A stretch of DNA of 64,000 bases from Sphagnum compactum (taxonomy: Eukaryota > Bryophyta > Sphagnopsida > Sphagnales): assembly GCA_965153455.1 (NCBI GenBank), contig OZ234500.1, positions 682,001-746,000 on the forward strand, in the 5' to 3' direction. How positions within the stretch are numbered: position 1 is the first letter of the stretch; each line of letters opens with the position of its first letter. Under the pieces are notes generated by a model. The model was not told where the DNA came from. It did no database searches and saw only the letters and a list, made by a program, of their open reading frames with translations. This document shows, piece by piece, positions 15,647 to 26,849 of the stretch. The translations under genes and the position numbers were made by a program.

Positions 15647-16618
15647 ATGGTGCAGCTCTTCAGTGTGCCGGCGTTCTTCATTCTTTTCCGGGAGACGCTG
15701 GAAGCTTCCATCATTCTTTCAGTTATGCTGGTTCTCCTGGGCAAGATCGTGGATGACCCTGTTGTGAGGCGGCGCATGCAACGGCATGTGTGGATGGGAG
15801 TCGTGACGGGCGTGGCGTTGTCGCTGGTGGCGGCGACGATCTTTATCTCCCTCTACTACACTGTCGCGAAGCACGCGTGGGAGAATTCGGAGCCTCTGTG
15901 GGAAGGGATTCTTGGTCTCATTGCTGTGATACTTATCACGGTGATGGCGTTTTCCATGTTCAGAGTGGATACATGGAGAGCCAAATGGGAGAAGAAGCTC
16001 ACTAAAGTCACGCTCGAGACTTTGAACAAGCAGCAGGCCGGTGCAGCAGAGGTGCAAAGCAAGAGAAGCAAGTATGCACTCTTCCTTCTTCCCTTGAGCG
16101 TTGTGGTACGAGAGGGAGTAGAAGCGGTGATCTTTCTCGGCGGTGTAGGACTGGAAGGCTCTGGCACAGCGGTTCCCATTCCTGCAGTTGTCGGTGCTCT
16201 TTGTGGCGTCCTCGCCGGCTACTTGCTCTACAAAGGTGGCAGCCATGTCGGGTTCAAGTGGTTCTTGCTGGGATCCAGTGTGCTGCTCCTGCTCATTGCT
16301 GCAGGTCTTTTCTCTGGCTCCGTGCATGAGTTCGAAGAGTACACTGACAACGAACACTTCTTGTGGCAATTGCATTGCTGTCACCAGGAGAAAGACGGTA
16401 TCTGGAAAATCCTGAATGCAATCTTCGGCTGGCGTGATGAAGCTACTGTGGGTACACTCGTCTCTTACATCTGCTACTGGGTATTCGTCGCCTTCACATT
16501 TGCGCTTCTGAGAATGAAGTGGAAGAGAGATGCGGAGCGCGAAGCAGCTCGACAAGAACCCAAGATCATAGACGACGACATCAAGAACGGCACTGCAAGT
16601 AGACTGGCGCCTGTATAG
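15647..16618 (+). CDS. FTR1: FTR1-type high-affinity iron permease
   Basis: This is an intronless 323-residue multipass membrane protein. It has both family signatures: RETLE at residues 15-19 in the first helix and REGVE at 155-159, the glutamate motifs needed for iron permeation in FTR1. It also carries the NSEPLWEGI segment at about 80-88 and a late HCC motif followed by an IFGWRDEATVGTLVSY segment, which closely recall ascomycete Ftr1. Length and order are those of the fungal permease, which works with a multicopper ferroxidase at the plasma membrane to import Fe3+. No ferroxidase gene lies in the window. The ATG has a CACCATGG context and follows a TATA box. The gene and its leader are much richer in GC than the DNA around them, and a transposon relic begins about 350 bp downstream. 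Fungal origin by transfer, or retention from an algal ancestor, are both possible. Confidence 0.9.
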   Translation: MVQLFSVPAFFILFRETLEASIILSVMLVLLGKIVDDPVVRRRMQRHVWMGVVTGVALSLVAATIFISLYYTVAKHAWENSEPLWEGILGLIAVILITVMAFSMFRVDTWRAKWEKKLTKVTLETLNKQQAGAAEVQSKRSKYALFLLPLSVVVREGVEAVIFLGGVGLEGSGTAVPIPAVVGALCGVLAGYLLYKGGSHVGFKWFLLGSSVLLLLIAAGLFSGSVHEFEEYTDNEHFLWQLHCCHQEKDGIWKILNAIFGWRDEATVGTLVSYICYWVFVAFTFALLRMKWKRDAEREAARQEPKIIDDDIKNGTASRLAPV

Positions 16619-16959
16619 AACTTGCTCTTGAAGCCCATGTCTTTGAATGAAAAAACCTTATCTCTGACCTTATTCATGATATTTCTATTGCATGAATCTC
16701 TTGTATCTGATCTTCTTCAAATTTGTTGTGTTACAATTGCTCCTCCCTGCAATCTTTTGCCGCATGCATGCATGAAGTCTCTATTATGATGATGATGATG
16801 ACAACAAATTGTTTACACAAAACTTGTTAGCTTAGGTTGAGAGTGCACCCAAGAATCATCATGGTGGTTCTTTCCTCGGATATGACAACAATTTTGATTA
16901 ACATGAAGATGTTGGGCACTTGCAAATTTGGAAAGATTATCTTGCAACAATGTCGTCAA
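16619..16959. other. Downstream flank of FTR1
   Basis: This AT-rich spacer follows the TAG stop. It contains a GATGATGATGATGA run at about 16787-16800 and probably the 3' untranslated region. No polyadenylation site can be assigned with confidence and no gene is seen. Confidence 0.4.
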
Positions 16960-17530
16960 TTTACAACAACAAGCCTTTTGATAGATTTATAGGATGAAAC
17001 AATTGTTGTTTCATAGAATCATGAATCATGTGGGTGCTCATGAATCTTACTTTGTGCAATGCAAGGATGTGTGTGGTTTCTTTGGTTTTTTTCAATCCAA
17101 AAGTGCATTGTGATGTTGAAAATGTTGGCATACGACATTGATAGATGCCACCAACAAGTAGAATCAATTAGCCCAAAGCACAACCATTAAGTGTTTGAAG
17201 CACTTTGTAAAAGCAATTCATGAGCTTTTGGATGTGATTACTTGCCACAACCATCTAAGGTCAATTCAAAAATTATTGATGTAGATTGGGGTTTCCTAGG
17301 AATGTTTCTTTCATTACATTGCATGTGCATTTATAGATGAAAAAATTGTCTTATATTGGCATTTTAATTTAGTCGTCAATGGAATATATTTGTGTTGGTC
17401 AATTTTTGTCGAGACAATACATGAACCACAAGGTTTGTAATGACAACATTTTGCAAAGGTTCAAGAGAGTGTTCAAAAGGATGTTGGCATGAAAGCACAC
17501 TACCATGAATCCCTTTGGAAAACTTTTGGG
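16960..17530 (+). pseudogene. PIF/Harbinger transposase relic, N-terminal and middle part
   Basis: In shifting frames the sequence reads RMKQLLFHRIMNHVGAHESY (from about 16993), then FVQCKDVCGFFG, an AYDI segment, QLAQSTTIKCLKHFVKAIHE (about 17166-17225), GFP (about 17289) and NDNILQRFKRVF (about 17440-17475). These correspond in order to the RM-LF-RIV, YFVQR, ESTAIESLKRFVKA, GFPGM and NDINVL blocks of plant Harbinger (DDE_Tnp_4) transposases. Stops and frameshifts break it throughout. The C-terminal part appears at 19276-19553, after about 1.7 kb of unrelated AT-rich DNA. Confidence 0.75.
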
Positions 17531-19275
17531 TTTAGTATTATAGTACATATAGTATAATTGTTTCAAAAGCATGGTACATTTAATTTTAGATATGAATTTT
17601 GGTTTTTGGGCCTTATAATAATTATTTTTACAAAACTAATGTTTTAAAATATTATTTTTAAAATAATAATAATTTTCATTATCTATAGTGAAAGATTCAT
17701 GAATATATTTATAGGTACATTGATATAATAAAACCACAGTCTCATTTTGACTGCACTAATTTTAAGACTTCATTGATCATTAAAATAATCATTTTTAATG
17801 AAATTTTAAAAATGACCCATTTAGTTAAGCTCGTCATCTTTTATTGGCCTTCGCACATGCACATCTAAGCCTCCCTGAAGCCCCTAATTTTGCCTTCGCT
17901 TTGCCCCCAAATAAGAAGATAAGGGCAAAAATGACACACTCTTTTTTGAACACATGTTGGTAGTTTCAACCATTGCAAGTTTAGGCAAGGGTGAATATTG
18001 AGTTTTTTTAACCTTTTTCATTTATGAGGGGTAAATATTAAACCCATTTTGATCATATTAGGGTTTAATCTTTTTTACAAAATATTCAATTTTAAGGTTT
18101 AGTTTGTTGTTTGGGTTTTAGCATTTTGAGCTTTTTGATTTTTGAACTTTTTAATTTTGTGAATATAGAGCTTGCAACAAGTTTTAATTATTCATATTTG
18201 AATTTCATAGTTCGTGTTTACAATGAATTGAATGACGCTTGACATTGTGTTATTGGTAATTTCTTTTTTGATTGTGCTGAGGTTTTGAGAAATAATTGTC
18301 ATAAGAGGTGGAGATTGGTTAAATTGAAAAATTTATTCTTAGAGTTCAAGGTACCATTCATCTTCCATGTAATGTCTATTTTTTAAATAACTTAAATTCA
18401 ACTTAAATATATATCCTACATGTACATGTACAAAGATTGTATTTTTTTAATACATTAAATATACATTTATATTTTACATCATACAAAGATAAATTCAAGA
18501 TAATTAAACAAAAATCACTTCAAAAACAACCTTAATGTGTACACATGCACAAAGATTAAAAATCAAAGAAAAAAATCCAAAAATTCATGAAAAGAACTTC
18601 AATTTTAAATACATACAAAAGTAAAAAAAAAAATGTTTGGAGTCCAAATGTTGGAAAAGAAAAATGAGTTTACCCTTTAAAATGTCTTAATTAATATCCT
18701 ACACAATTGGTAATTTTTTTTTGTTATGGTCAAATTTTATAGCAAAAACTTGTTTTACCTTGCTGTTGTATTTTTTTTAATCTGGGGCGCAATTGCAGTG
18801 ACTACTACAAAAGTTGTGAACCACAACCATGAAGCTCCACATCCACACCCAAGGGTTTTAGCAAGGGGCAAAGGGGGAAGTTGTTGCGCTATAACCCCCC
18901 ATTTGCCCCTTTAAGCTGTGCATGTGCCTAACCTATAAGTGAATGTGATTACTTGTTAAAATTTCAATTTACGACACATTTATCGCATTTTTGTTAAAAC
19001 AATTCATTTTTTGAAATGAAAATTTTCAAATTAGTCACATTGTATCAAAACATGGTTTGTATTAATTGAAATGACATGCTTCAATACATTTTCAACTTTC
19101 ATAATGATTACAAATCATTTAAATTTGTTTTGGAGTATATTGTGTTTTTGAGTATAGAGGTACACTACATTTGTTTTCACAAATATATTCCAATCTCCCA
19201 CTTTATAAAATGAAATGGGATAGTTTTTGTTCTAATCTCTTACTTAGGTTATACTTTAACATAATTTGCAAAAAT
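17531..19275. other. AT-rich DNA separating two Harbinger fragments
   Basis: No gene is supported. The stretch is strongly AT-rich and contains the frame 18726-18914 (+), which looks like a short hydrophobic leader but matches nothing known and has no partner exons. It may be an insertion into the Harbinger copy or the decayed centre of that element. Confidence 0.45.
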
Positions 19276-19553
19276 ATTGTGAACATCGTTCAAAAGTTTG
19301 AAATGGGATACACTTAAATATGCACATCCTTGGAAAGCAGTACAATGCGAAATCCCAAAGGACGTCAATTCGGTGCTTTCACCCATCCAACATTGCTTTG
19401 GGGTTTGCAAGCAAGATTTGAAATTATTACAAATCCAAATCACCAATGGAATAGGGAGGTGATAGCTAATGTGCTAATCACATGTGTGATGTTTCACAAC
19501 ATGATCATTGATAATGAAGTTGTTGATAATAAGGAGCTAGCTTTTGAGGTTTA
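19276..19553 (+). pseudogene. PIF/Harbinger transposase relic, C-terminal part
   Basis: Positions 19330-19551 keep one open frame with NPKGRQFGAF, then LQARFEIITNPNHQWNRE and VLITCVMFHNMIIDNE. These match the end of plant Harbinger transposases, where an LQARFAIV block, a tryptophan-containing spacer and the ACVILHNMIVEDE block close the catalytic domain. The final acidic residues include the presumed catalytic glutamate. The upstream catalytic parts are missing or scattered, so this is not a working gene. Same strand and order as the fragment at 16960. Confidence 0.75.
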
Positions 19554-20939
19554 GAATCTTGTATAAATTAGAAAAGGCCTCACATTTTATGCATATATGA
19601 ATGACAAAAATAAAATAAAAAATGTTGATAGTAATTGTAGGTTCAAAAATGATATCATTGAACATTTGTAGACAACAACTTGATTTGAAATAATTATTTT
19701 TTGCCTTATACATGTTTCATTGTTCCAATGTTTATAATGTTATCCTAGCTTGAAATGTCCATCACGACAACAATTTGTGAGGTATCTTTTGATTGTGTAG
19801 TCTCCATAGGTTCAAATTCAAGAGTAGTAAAGGTATTTGGAACATTTGAACGACCAAATGCCAATGTGTTCTTTTCAGGCAACTATGAAATTTTTGTGAT
19901 TCCACACTTCTTTGCAACATCAAATACTTATGTGCCTCCTTCAAAACGAATTGCTCGTCAAATATGGTGAATAGTGCCATTATCAATTACTCTTCAAGGA
20001 TGCAAAATTTTCTCAAAGTTGTTGCCATATTTGTAGTTATGCACACTAAAGCCTTTATGACAAAGTCTTGATCTTTCTCATCTTCTCAACCTCCTTTACA
20101 GGCCTTCAATCTTGGTGGCCATTTCTATGTACTTGCTAAGTTTAGATTTTCAAACGTAGAAGAATTTCAATTTCAATTGTGTTTGATTATTCAAGGGACT
20201 TTCATTTCATAGAAGTGTTTTGTGCAAGTCTTTTGGCGTGTCGCCGGAAAGACATCTTTGAGGAGCAACCAATAGTCTATTGAAGGTCACAAGTGTTGCT
20301 TTGGAGGTGTGCTTTTGTAAATCTCAAATTGTTTGTGCAAATTGTCTTTTGCAAATGTTTTAGATTTTTGACAACCTATGAATTTGAGGAGCTCATGTTT
20401 AATCACCCCCACTCTGTCTCGAAACTTCTTGTACTCAATTGTTTTGCACATTTTAGTAGTTGATTTTTGTTATAGAGTAAAATTGCACTTTGTGTCAAAA
20501 TGTTGTTGATTGCTATCCACTACCAATCACAAGGTCTTGTGAAACGTGAAGGTAAGACTTATAGAATTGACAATTTTCTACAACAATGAAGTTCTTGCTC
20601 GTTTTCAATTTTGCATTCGCTACAGTCTTCAGTGCAAGCATCAGGCCAAGCTCCAAAGCAAGTTTCCAGAGACCCTTTAAAATAACCTTCCATTCTGGTT
20701 TACCTACTGAAGATTTGAAAATCAAAGGACCTCTGGTTCCAGTTTTTTGGAAAATTTCCAGAATCAAAGAAGCTCCATTTGTGGTTTATTCAATAAACCA
20801 CAAGAACCCACAATAATGGTTCTTTCAATGTTTTGATAACCATGGTTATATTTTAAAGAACCACCAGTTATCAGGTCCTATTTCTGCTAACTACCCAACA
20901 CTGAACAAAACCTTTCGCCCGATATCTGTCCAGAAGTCC
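19554..20939. other. Intergenic DNA, no gene called
   Basis: The stretch holds two short frames, 19755-19970 (+) and 20586-20816 (+). The second begins with a signal-peptide-like leader (MKFLLVFNFAFATVFSAS), but the rest is not recognisable, no further exon follows, and the reverse strand carries an equally long frame. Neither is called as a gene. Confidence 0.4.
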
Positions 20940-21215
20940 CTCAGTGTGTTTTTAATGGCAAAATCTCGCCAAAAACTGAAATTTAAAATTTAAAAAAAAA
21001 GTAATATTGATGGTTTTCAGTCACCAGAAGTGAGGGAAAATAATAATAAAAAATTGCCAGATTTCTATATTTGGCTTTCATTTTATAGCCAAAAATATAG
21101 AAGGGTGATTAAAGTTTTGTAATTCATATATGGTTTGTAGCCAGATTTGGCTAAACCTTGTAGGGTTGATCGCCACTTTGGCTAAAAACAGAAATTCCCG
21201 AAAAAAAAACACTGC
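20940..21215 (+). repeat. Dispersed repeat family R2, copy 2
   Basis: This is a diverged copy of 14650-14975 with the same order of landmarks, including GCCAAAAATATAGAAGG and TAGCCAGATTTGGCTA, and the same AAATTCC plus A-run end near 21195-21210. The two copies share orientation. Confidence 0.6.
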
Positions 21216-24200
21216 TCAGTTTCCAGGACATCAGAAAAGCCTGGCACTATTTCGACTATAATCTCCTGAGCAAATTTGCAGACATTGGGTACCTTGAAGA
21301 AGAATAGAGAATCCGAGCTTGCAGCAATCATCAGCATGGTTGAGATGTACAAAGGTGTCTGCTTAAACCTCAAGTCCCTCTTGCTTGTACAGTGAGAAAT
21401 TACACTTCATTTATGGGTCATGACAATACAGAACCACATTTGGTGGTAGAAGAAGAAGAAGAAGATGCTGAGACAACATGATGTAACAAAAACAAAACAA
21501 AACAACTTTGTAAAAGATTGCAATCACTCAAGGTTTCCTAAAATCCTCAACTTTGTGAATTTGGACAATTCACATCAATTTTGTTTAAGAAAAATTACTT
21601 TTCAATTGATTCCTCATAATTAAAATTCAAACCAAAGAGTAAACTTCTAGTCAATTTTTCTCAAATTCTCCTTCACAAAATCATGCACATCCATCTACCT
21701 ATCTGGTAGTTACTGAATGAATGCCTTACATACCTACCTACCTATCTACATAGCACTAAGTTTCTTGCACCCAAAAAGGACATACAACAATTCCTGGTGG
21801 CCATAATAGGCAACATCATTTTGTTGATAACACATCTGGTTCCACCATAGATCGAGGAGATTCCAAGCACTTCATTTCAAAATTATGGCCAGTGTAAAAC
21901 GCAATTGGTGTCCATCATGAAGAAGATTGCAAGCAGGTTTCTCAGGAAACAGTTTTTGAGCATTCCGGGATTTTATATGAAAGCTCTCTCTCTATTTGTT
22001 GTGTATTCTGTACTTTTGTCATTCCTTATCATTCCATACTTGATCTCCTTCAATCTTACTCAAGGCAAAAGCTAGCTGGTTTCATGGGTTACATACATAT
22101 GCATGTAGGATTTTTCTAGTAGTGCTAACATAACCTGAGTGAAGGTTTCATCCACACTTAAATTCGAATGAAATTTCATTGGAGGATTATGATGTCTCAT
22201 GCTTATGAATCCTCCCTCATGTAGGGATCCACAATGAGAGTGAGATTCAAAATCATTTAGGAGATATGGATCCCATGAGAAACTATGATGACAACAAGGT
22301 AACGGAAAGAGCCCTTTAAGACTTCATCACGAAAATGAGTTTGCAATCGATAAAAGCTCAATCTGAAGACAAAATAATATGGATGTTTCAATTCCTTCCC
22401 AAGTCGATTCTGTAGTTAAAAGATGTCCAAGTTATTTTGGTAGGTCGATCTAAAGTCATTGTTTTAGGTTTCCTATCCAATTGCATTCAACTAAACACAA
22501 TGTTTACTAAAGCTTGTGTGATTGAAAACTTTATCTTATTTATAAGCTGCTTAATATGTAAACAGGATCATTTTATTTTTTTGCATGGCCGACCCAAATG
22601 AACAATATAATGATCAAACTCATGATATTTTTTGGTGATGAATTTTGTGATTTTTTGAGAAAAACTTGGAATTTTTTTTCCATTGTAAAATCTGTGTTTT
22701 CAGAAAAATAAATAAATCGCAATGTTTGCAAAATCCAAATTTATTGTTCCAAAAATATTATTCAAAAATTTGTCAACTTTATTATTCAAAACCCTGATAT
22801 TTGTTTTCTCAGACTAACATGATGTCAAACCAAACCAAAAGACTCACTCTTGACACATCAACACACTCCTAACATAAAAAATTGTCCACATAGCCCACTA
22901 ATTGGCACTGATGTAACTCAAAAAATGAAACCTTTTATAAATAATCTCCATGCAAAAGACAAGTTTTGTTGACACTAAGCATGCAAATTTTCATCTCTCC
23001 ATAGTACAAAGAAGAAAAAGAAAGAGGAGAACAAAGAAGAACAAAATGGCACGCAAGGAAACTTACAATGAACCTATGAAAAAGGTTCATAAAATTAAAA
23101 AAGAAACTCTAGCTTTTTTTTGTACATGTGGGTGCACCCATCTAAATGGAAAGAACAGAACTTCTTTGGACCTCCACAACCACTTTGCAAACTAAACCAA
23201 AACAAGAGTTTGTCTCTAGTTTTCTGGCCATGTTGCCAACCCATGCAAGTGAAAAGAATAAAACTCTTTTTGAACATTCACAAAGAGTTTGTGTCTAGTG
23301 TTCTTTCCATGTGACTCACCCATCTAACTAACTTACATGAAAAGAATAGAACTAATTTTGGACCTTTGCAAACACCTTGCAAACTAAACCAAAACAGAAG
23401 TGCCTCATAACATAAAAAGCCACCCGTGAACCAAAATAGAACAAAAAACACACCCCAAGCCCCTCCCACGGGGCTTTTTGAAAAGTGTATTGTCCATGGA
23501 GGCAAGCGTTTCATTTGTGGAGAAGCTCATGGGCTTTTTTGGTGTGATACCCATGAGGTCTCATGGGAAAATCTTTTAATAAAAAAATTAAAAGACAACG
23601 GGTTTTTATGCCCTCTAAAGTCCAAGTTCTAGGGCTTTCTTTACCTTACACCACGTTCAAAAGTTGGCCGCAAGGAAATTAAGTACTTCCCAAAAGCCTG
23701 GCAATGCCACATATTGGAAGCATGCAAAGCAAAGTTGAAAGTGTGTCCTTTTTTTGCTTTGTTCATACTCTAAGAAGAGAAGGTACTTAAGAGAAATAGA
23801 GACCCCAATTCCATGCAAATAGAGACAAAAGGATGAATTTATTAGCAAGAGGTGAGGCTATTGATGGTTTTTTTTGTTTTGGAGAGCTGGGTTAGCGATT
23901 GTTGTTATCTCAAACCAACCATCAGCCTTTGGCCCTTGTGTACAGAAGAAGAATGATGGCAAAATTTTTACAGATAGTGCAGACGGCTGCTTTTATTGCA
24001 TGGTGCAGTATTTGGCCTTTAGAATCGCTCGCGCATAATCATCTTCAGAAGCAGGAATACCTCACTTCCTTCGATTCTGAGTATGTAGTTGAAATGTAGT
24101 CAAATCGGCTCATCCAAAACAAACAAATTAAATTAGACTCAATCGTCCATGGATAGCCAAGATGAATTCCAATACGTAATATGATGACCATGTAGTTTCT

Positions 24201-24463
24201 CGGTAGGACCAAGTTCGACAATTGTTGGAATGGGACTACTTTGTTATTATGAAGTCCTTGTTATGTGTACGGATGCAACCGGCATCACCTCACTCCTAGC
24301 CTCCCCTTTGGACCTGGAAACTCTAACCCTTGCTTACTTACTTTCCATCTGTTTGCATGTAAAAAGTATCATAGAAAGGTTTTTGGGAGGACGGACAACA
24401 CACAATGAGTTTCTGAATTTTCTTGACCTAAAATATCTTACCCTAAGGTCCATTTCGACATTA
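21216..24463. other. AT-rich intergenic DNA, no gene called
   Basis: No coding region is supported. A GAAGAAGAAGAAGAAGA run lies at about 21448-21465. Short frames such as 23899-24099 (+) and 24230-24520 (+) lack recognisable motifs. The tandem repeat at about 22990-23420 is listed separately. Confidence 0.45.
22990..23420 (+). repeat. Degenerate tandem repeat, about 100 bp unit
   Basis: Three diverged units share GAAAAGAATA(G/A)AACT, TTTTGGACCT(T/C)(T/C)(G/A)CA, TTGCAAACTAAACCAAAAC and AGAGTTTGT(C/G)TCTAGT(T/G)TTCT. Units begin at about 23120, 23228 and 23325. The shared blocks explain the mirrored open frames on both strands. Confidence 0.6.
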
Positions 24464-24651
24464 AATAATCCTCAAAATAGTGAAAGGAAATTTTGGGAAA
24501 ATATGAAGTTAACATGTTGAAATCATCATAGGCTATACACTCTGAAAATAATTTCACTCCTCCTATCTCACAATATTATAGTAGATAATGGAAAAATATA
24601 TAATTTCAAAATTAAGAAACGAATTCATTTTTTGAAAAAAAAATTATTAAA
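24464..24651 (+). repeat. Direct repeat pair R3, left copy
   Basis: A block of about 190 bp, beginning AATAATCCTCAAAATAGTGA and ending near ACGAATTCATTTTTTGAAAA, recurs at 26658-26849 in the same orientation with moderate divergence. The copies lie 2.2 kb apart and could be LTRs of a small non-coding element, but no primer-binding site was recognised. Confidence 0.75.
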
Positions 24652-24985
24652 AGAGTCCCCCCATCCAACCCCCACTATTGCAAAGGCCAATTTTGTAAAA
24701 GCCTGAAATTTGTTAATAGAGAAAAAAGCCTGGGCAAAAAAGGTCATCAGTCTATATTCCAAGAATTTCCAACTGCCCCTTTGAGAAAGAATTAGGTTTT
24801 GGCTTGCCCTAATTTTTGCCAAGGACTTAGTGAAGGGGTCACCAACCTTCATTAATGTGGAGGAAGGGACCAATTGGGGAATTTTATGGAAAATTTAGGC
24901 AATAGCCAGCCAACAATCCCTAATTCTGATGGATGTCATTAAGAAGTACCCATAATTATACTTACTTCATTGCCTTCACTAATGA

Positions 24986-25015
24986 AGGGTTTAGGGTTTA
25001 GGGTTTAGGGTTTAG
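24986..25015 (+). repeat. Interstitial plant-type telomere repeat (TTTAGGG)4
   Basis: Four uninterrupted TTTAGGG-type units. TTTAGGG is the standard telomere heptamer of most land plants. A second short run lies at 25274-25295. Confidence 0.9.
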
Positions 25016-25273
25016 TCCCACGCCAATTTTCATTACTCCTACTCTATCTCTGTAGCCACTACTTGTTAACTAACTTTGGAGCTACACTAGTTAGCTGTAA
25101 CCGCTAATTTAGCATACCCCTTATCGTCACTATCATTAAAGAGGTGAATTTTAGCTACCCTCCATTTTAGGGCTTGACTAAATGGTGCAAGTAAGCAAGC
25201 CTGGAAAGAGAATTTGTCAAGGGTTATCCTTTTGTCTTTTTTATTTTTTTGAATTTTGGGGCTGGGTGTTTGG

Positions 25274-25295
25274 GGGTTTAGGGTTTAGGATTTAG
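25274..25295 (+). repeat. Short interstitial telomere-like repeat
   Basis: Two good TTTAGGG units followed by decaying copies (TTTAGGA, TTTAGAA), in the same orientation as the run at 24986. Confidence 0.75.
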
Positions 25296-25339
25296 AATTT
25301 AGTTTAAAAAATTAAACTAAATTTTGGGGTGGGTGTTTG

Positions 25340-25689
25340 TTGGCCTTGCCTACTACCAAGGCAATTTGGGTAATTTGTGTTTAGATTCATTATAGAGTAT
25401 ATAGTAGCTTCAGGCATTTTTTGGCCCCTAGGTAATAAATAATAGGTCTATTTTTATATGAGGATTTTTTGAAAGATGGTATTTTGGCTTGTGTTGAAAC
25501 TTGAGATTAGTTATAATAGAGTTATAATAATATCTTGAAGGATTTTGGTTTCTTTTAGAGGATTTATTTTTTTGAAGATTATAATTTTTGCATGGTGAAA
25601 TATTGAAATTTTTGTAATTCTTCTTTTGCATTAAGATGCTTTTTAATGTTAAATGGCAAGGGCCAGGGTTGTGACCACACCCCTTTGTT
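25340..25689 (+). repeat. Dispersed repeat family R1, copy C
   Basis: A full-length copy, from TTGGCCTTGCC to CACACCCCTTTGTT, with the internal landmarks AGATTCATTATAGAGTATAT, TAATAGGTCTATTTTTATAT and TGTTGAAACTTGAGATTAG. Confidence 0.75.
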
Positions 25690-26657
25690 TTTTGGGCGGA
25701 TTTGGACGTTTGGACCAGTTTTGGGCTGTTCTTAGAATGAGGGGCAGATGCCTGCCAGTTATCAACTTGGGTATGTATTCACTTTTCATCGGATCTCAAA
25801 ATTTTCAAATAACCGGTTTTGGTATATAACTGTGGTTTTCAATAAATTTGTTTTAACCAAGTCAAAGAACCGGCAGTTCTTTGGCCGGAACGAGCTTTAA
25901 ACCAGCAGTTCTTTAAGTGTTCAAAGAACTGCCCAACACTGGTTTGGACCAGAGTTGGGAGGGTATCAACTTCATTTGATACCCGCTGGTTACCTGGATT
26001 CCCGAAACAGCCCCCCTTCAAGGTCCTTACTTGTTGGCATGAAGAACTGAAACTTTTTTTGGTTTTAAAGAAGGACGGCTGTGCTCCTTCTGAGAGCAGA
26101 GGGAATTCCCAAAATCCCAATATCCATTTAAATTATTTCTAAATAATACCCCAGGCTTAAGCTAAATCAGGGTCTATGATTTCAAATTTGACATTTTTTT
26201 GGCTTAATATGATCACTATTCAAAAAAAAGGCTATGAAAGTAGAAAGTTTTATGATTCCTTCTACATTTGGCTGCTTGTTGTGTAAAAATCTGGCAATTT
26301 AAAATTAATTTTTCAAGATTAATCTGGCGAATTAGGGCCATTCTTTTCACTCATACAATCCTTTTGTATGTGTTGAAATCATATTTTTTTCAAGTAAAGA
26401 AATGAAAAATCTCCAAAAATAAATTTGAATAATGAGATAGATTCAATGAGTTTTAATTTTTCAGGAATTATTTTGACAAAACTTAGAACTTTGTTCCTAG
26501 TAAAAGCCCCCCAACAAGATGTGTTCAACATGCATGAAAAAGTTTTAAAAAGATAAAACACTAAACCCTAAACCCTAAACACCCTATCAAACTTTGTAAG
26601 GGAAAAAAAGCTTGTGACACCCAGTGTGGTTTTTCAGGCAGGACTAAACACCCCAAA
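25690..26657. other. Intergenic DNA between R1 copy C and the right R3 copy
   Basis: No gene is supported. The minus-strand frame 25839-26120 has no recognisable domain. The telomere-like run at 26561-26580 is listed separately. Confidence 0.4.
26561..26580 (-). repeat. Interstitial telomere repeat, opposite orientation
   Basis: Two to three CCCTAAA units. The strand is opposite to the TTTAGGG runs at 24986 and 25274. Confidence 0.8.
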
Positions 26658-26849
26658 AATAATCCTCAAAATAGTGAAATGAAATTTTGTGAAAATATGA
26701 AGTTGGCATTTTGAAAATCATGATAAATTATCATAGGCTACATTTTGAATAATTTCACTACTAAATATCACAATATTATAGTCGGTAATGGGAAAATACA
26801 TAATTTCAAAATTTAAAAACGAATTCATTTTTTGAAAAAATAATAATTA
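26658..26849 (+). repeat. Direct repeat pair R3, right copy
   Basis: The partner of 24464-24651. It starts AATAATCCTCAAAATAGTGA and ends near GAATTCATTTTTTGAAAA, with small insertions in the middle. Confidence 0.75.

Noticed and set aside
15719-16555. Long minus-strand frame opposite FTR1
   Set aside because: It is the antisense of a conserved membrane protein gene, rich in His, Arg and Ser, without family features.
20586-20816. Short frame with signal-peptide-like start
   Set aside because: No homology recognised, no promoter or second exon, and an equal frame on the other strand; the leader-like stretch may be chance in T-rich DNA.
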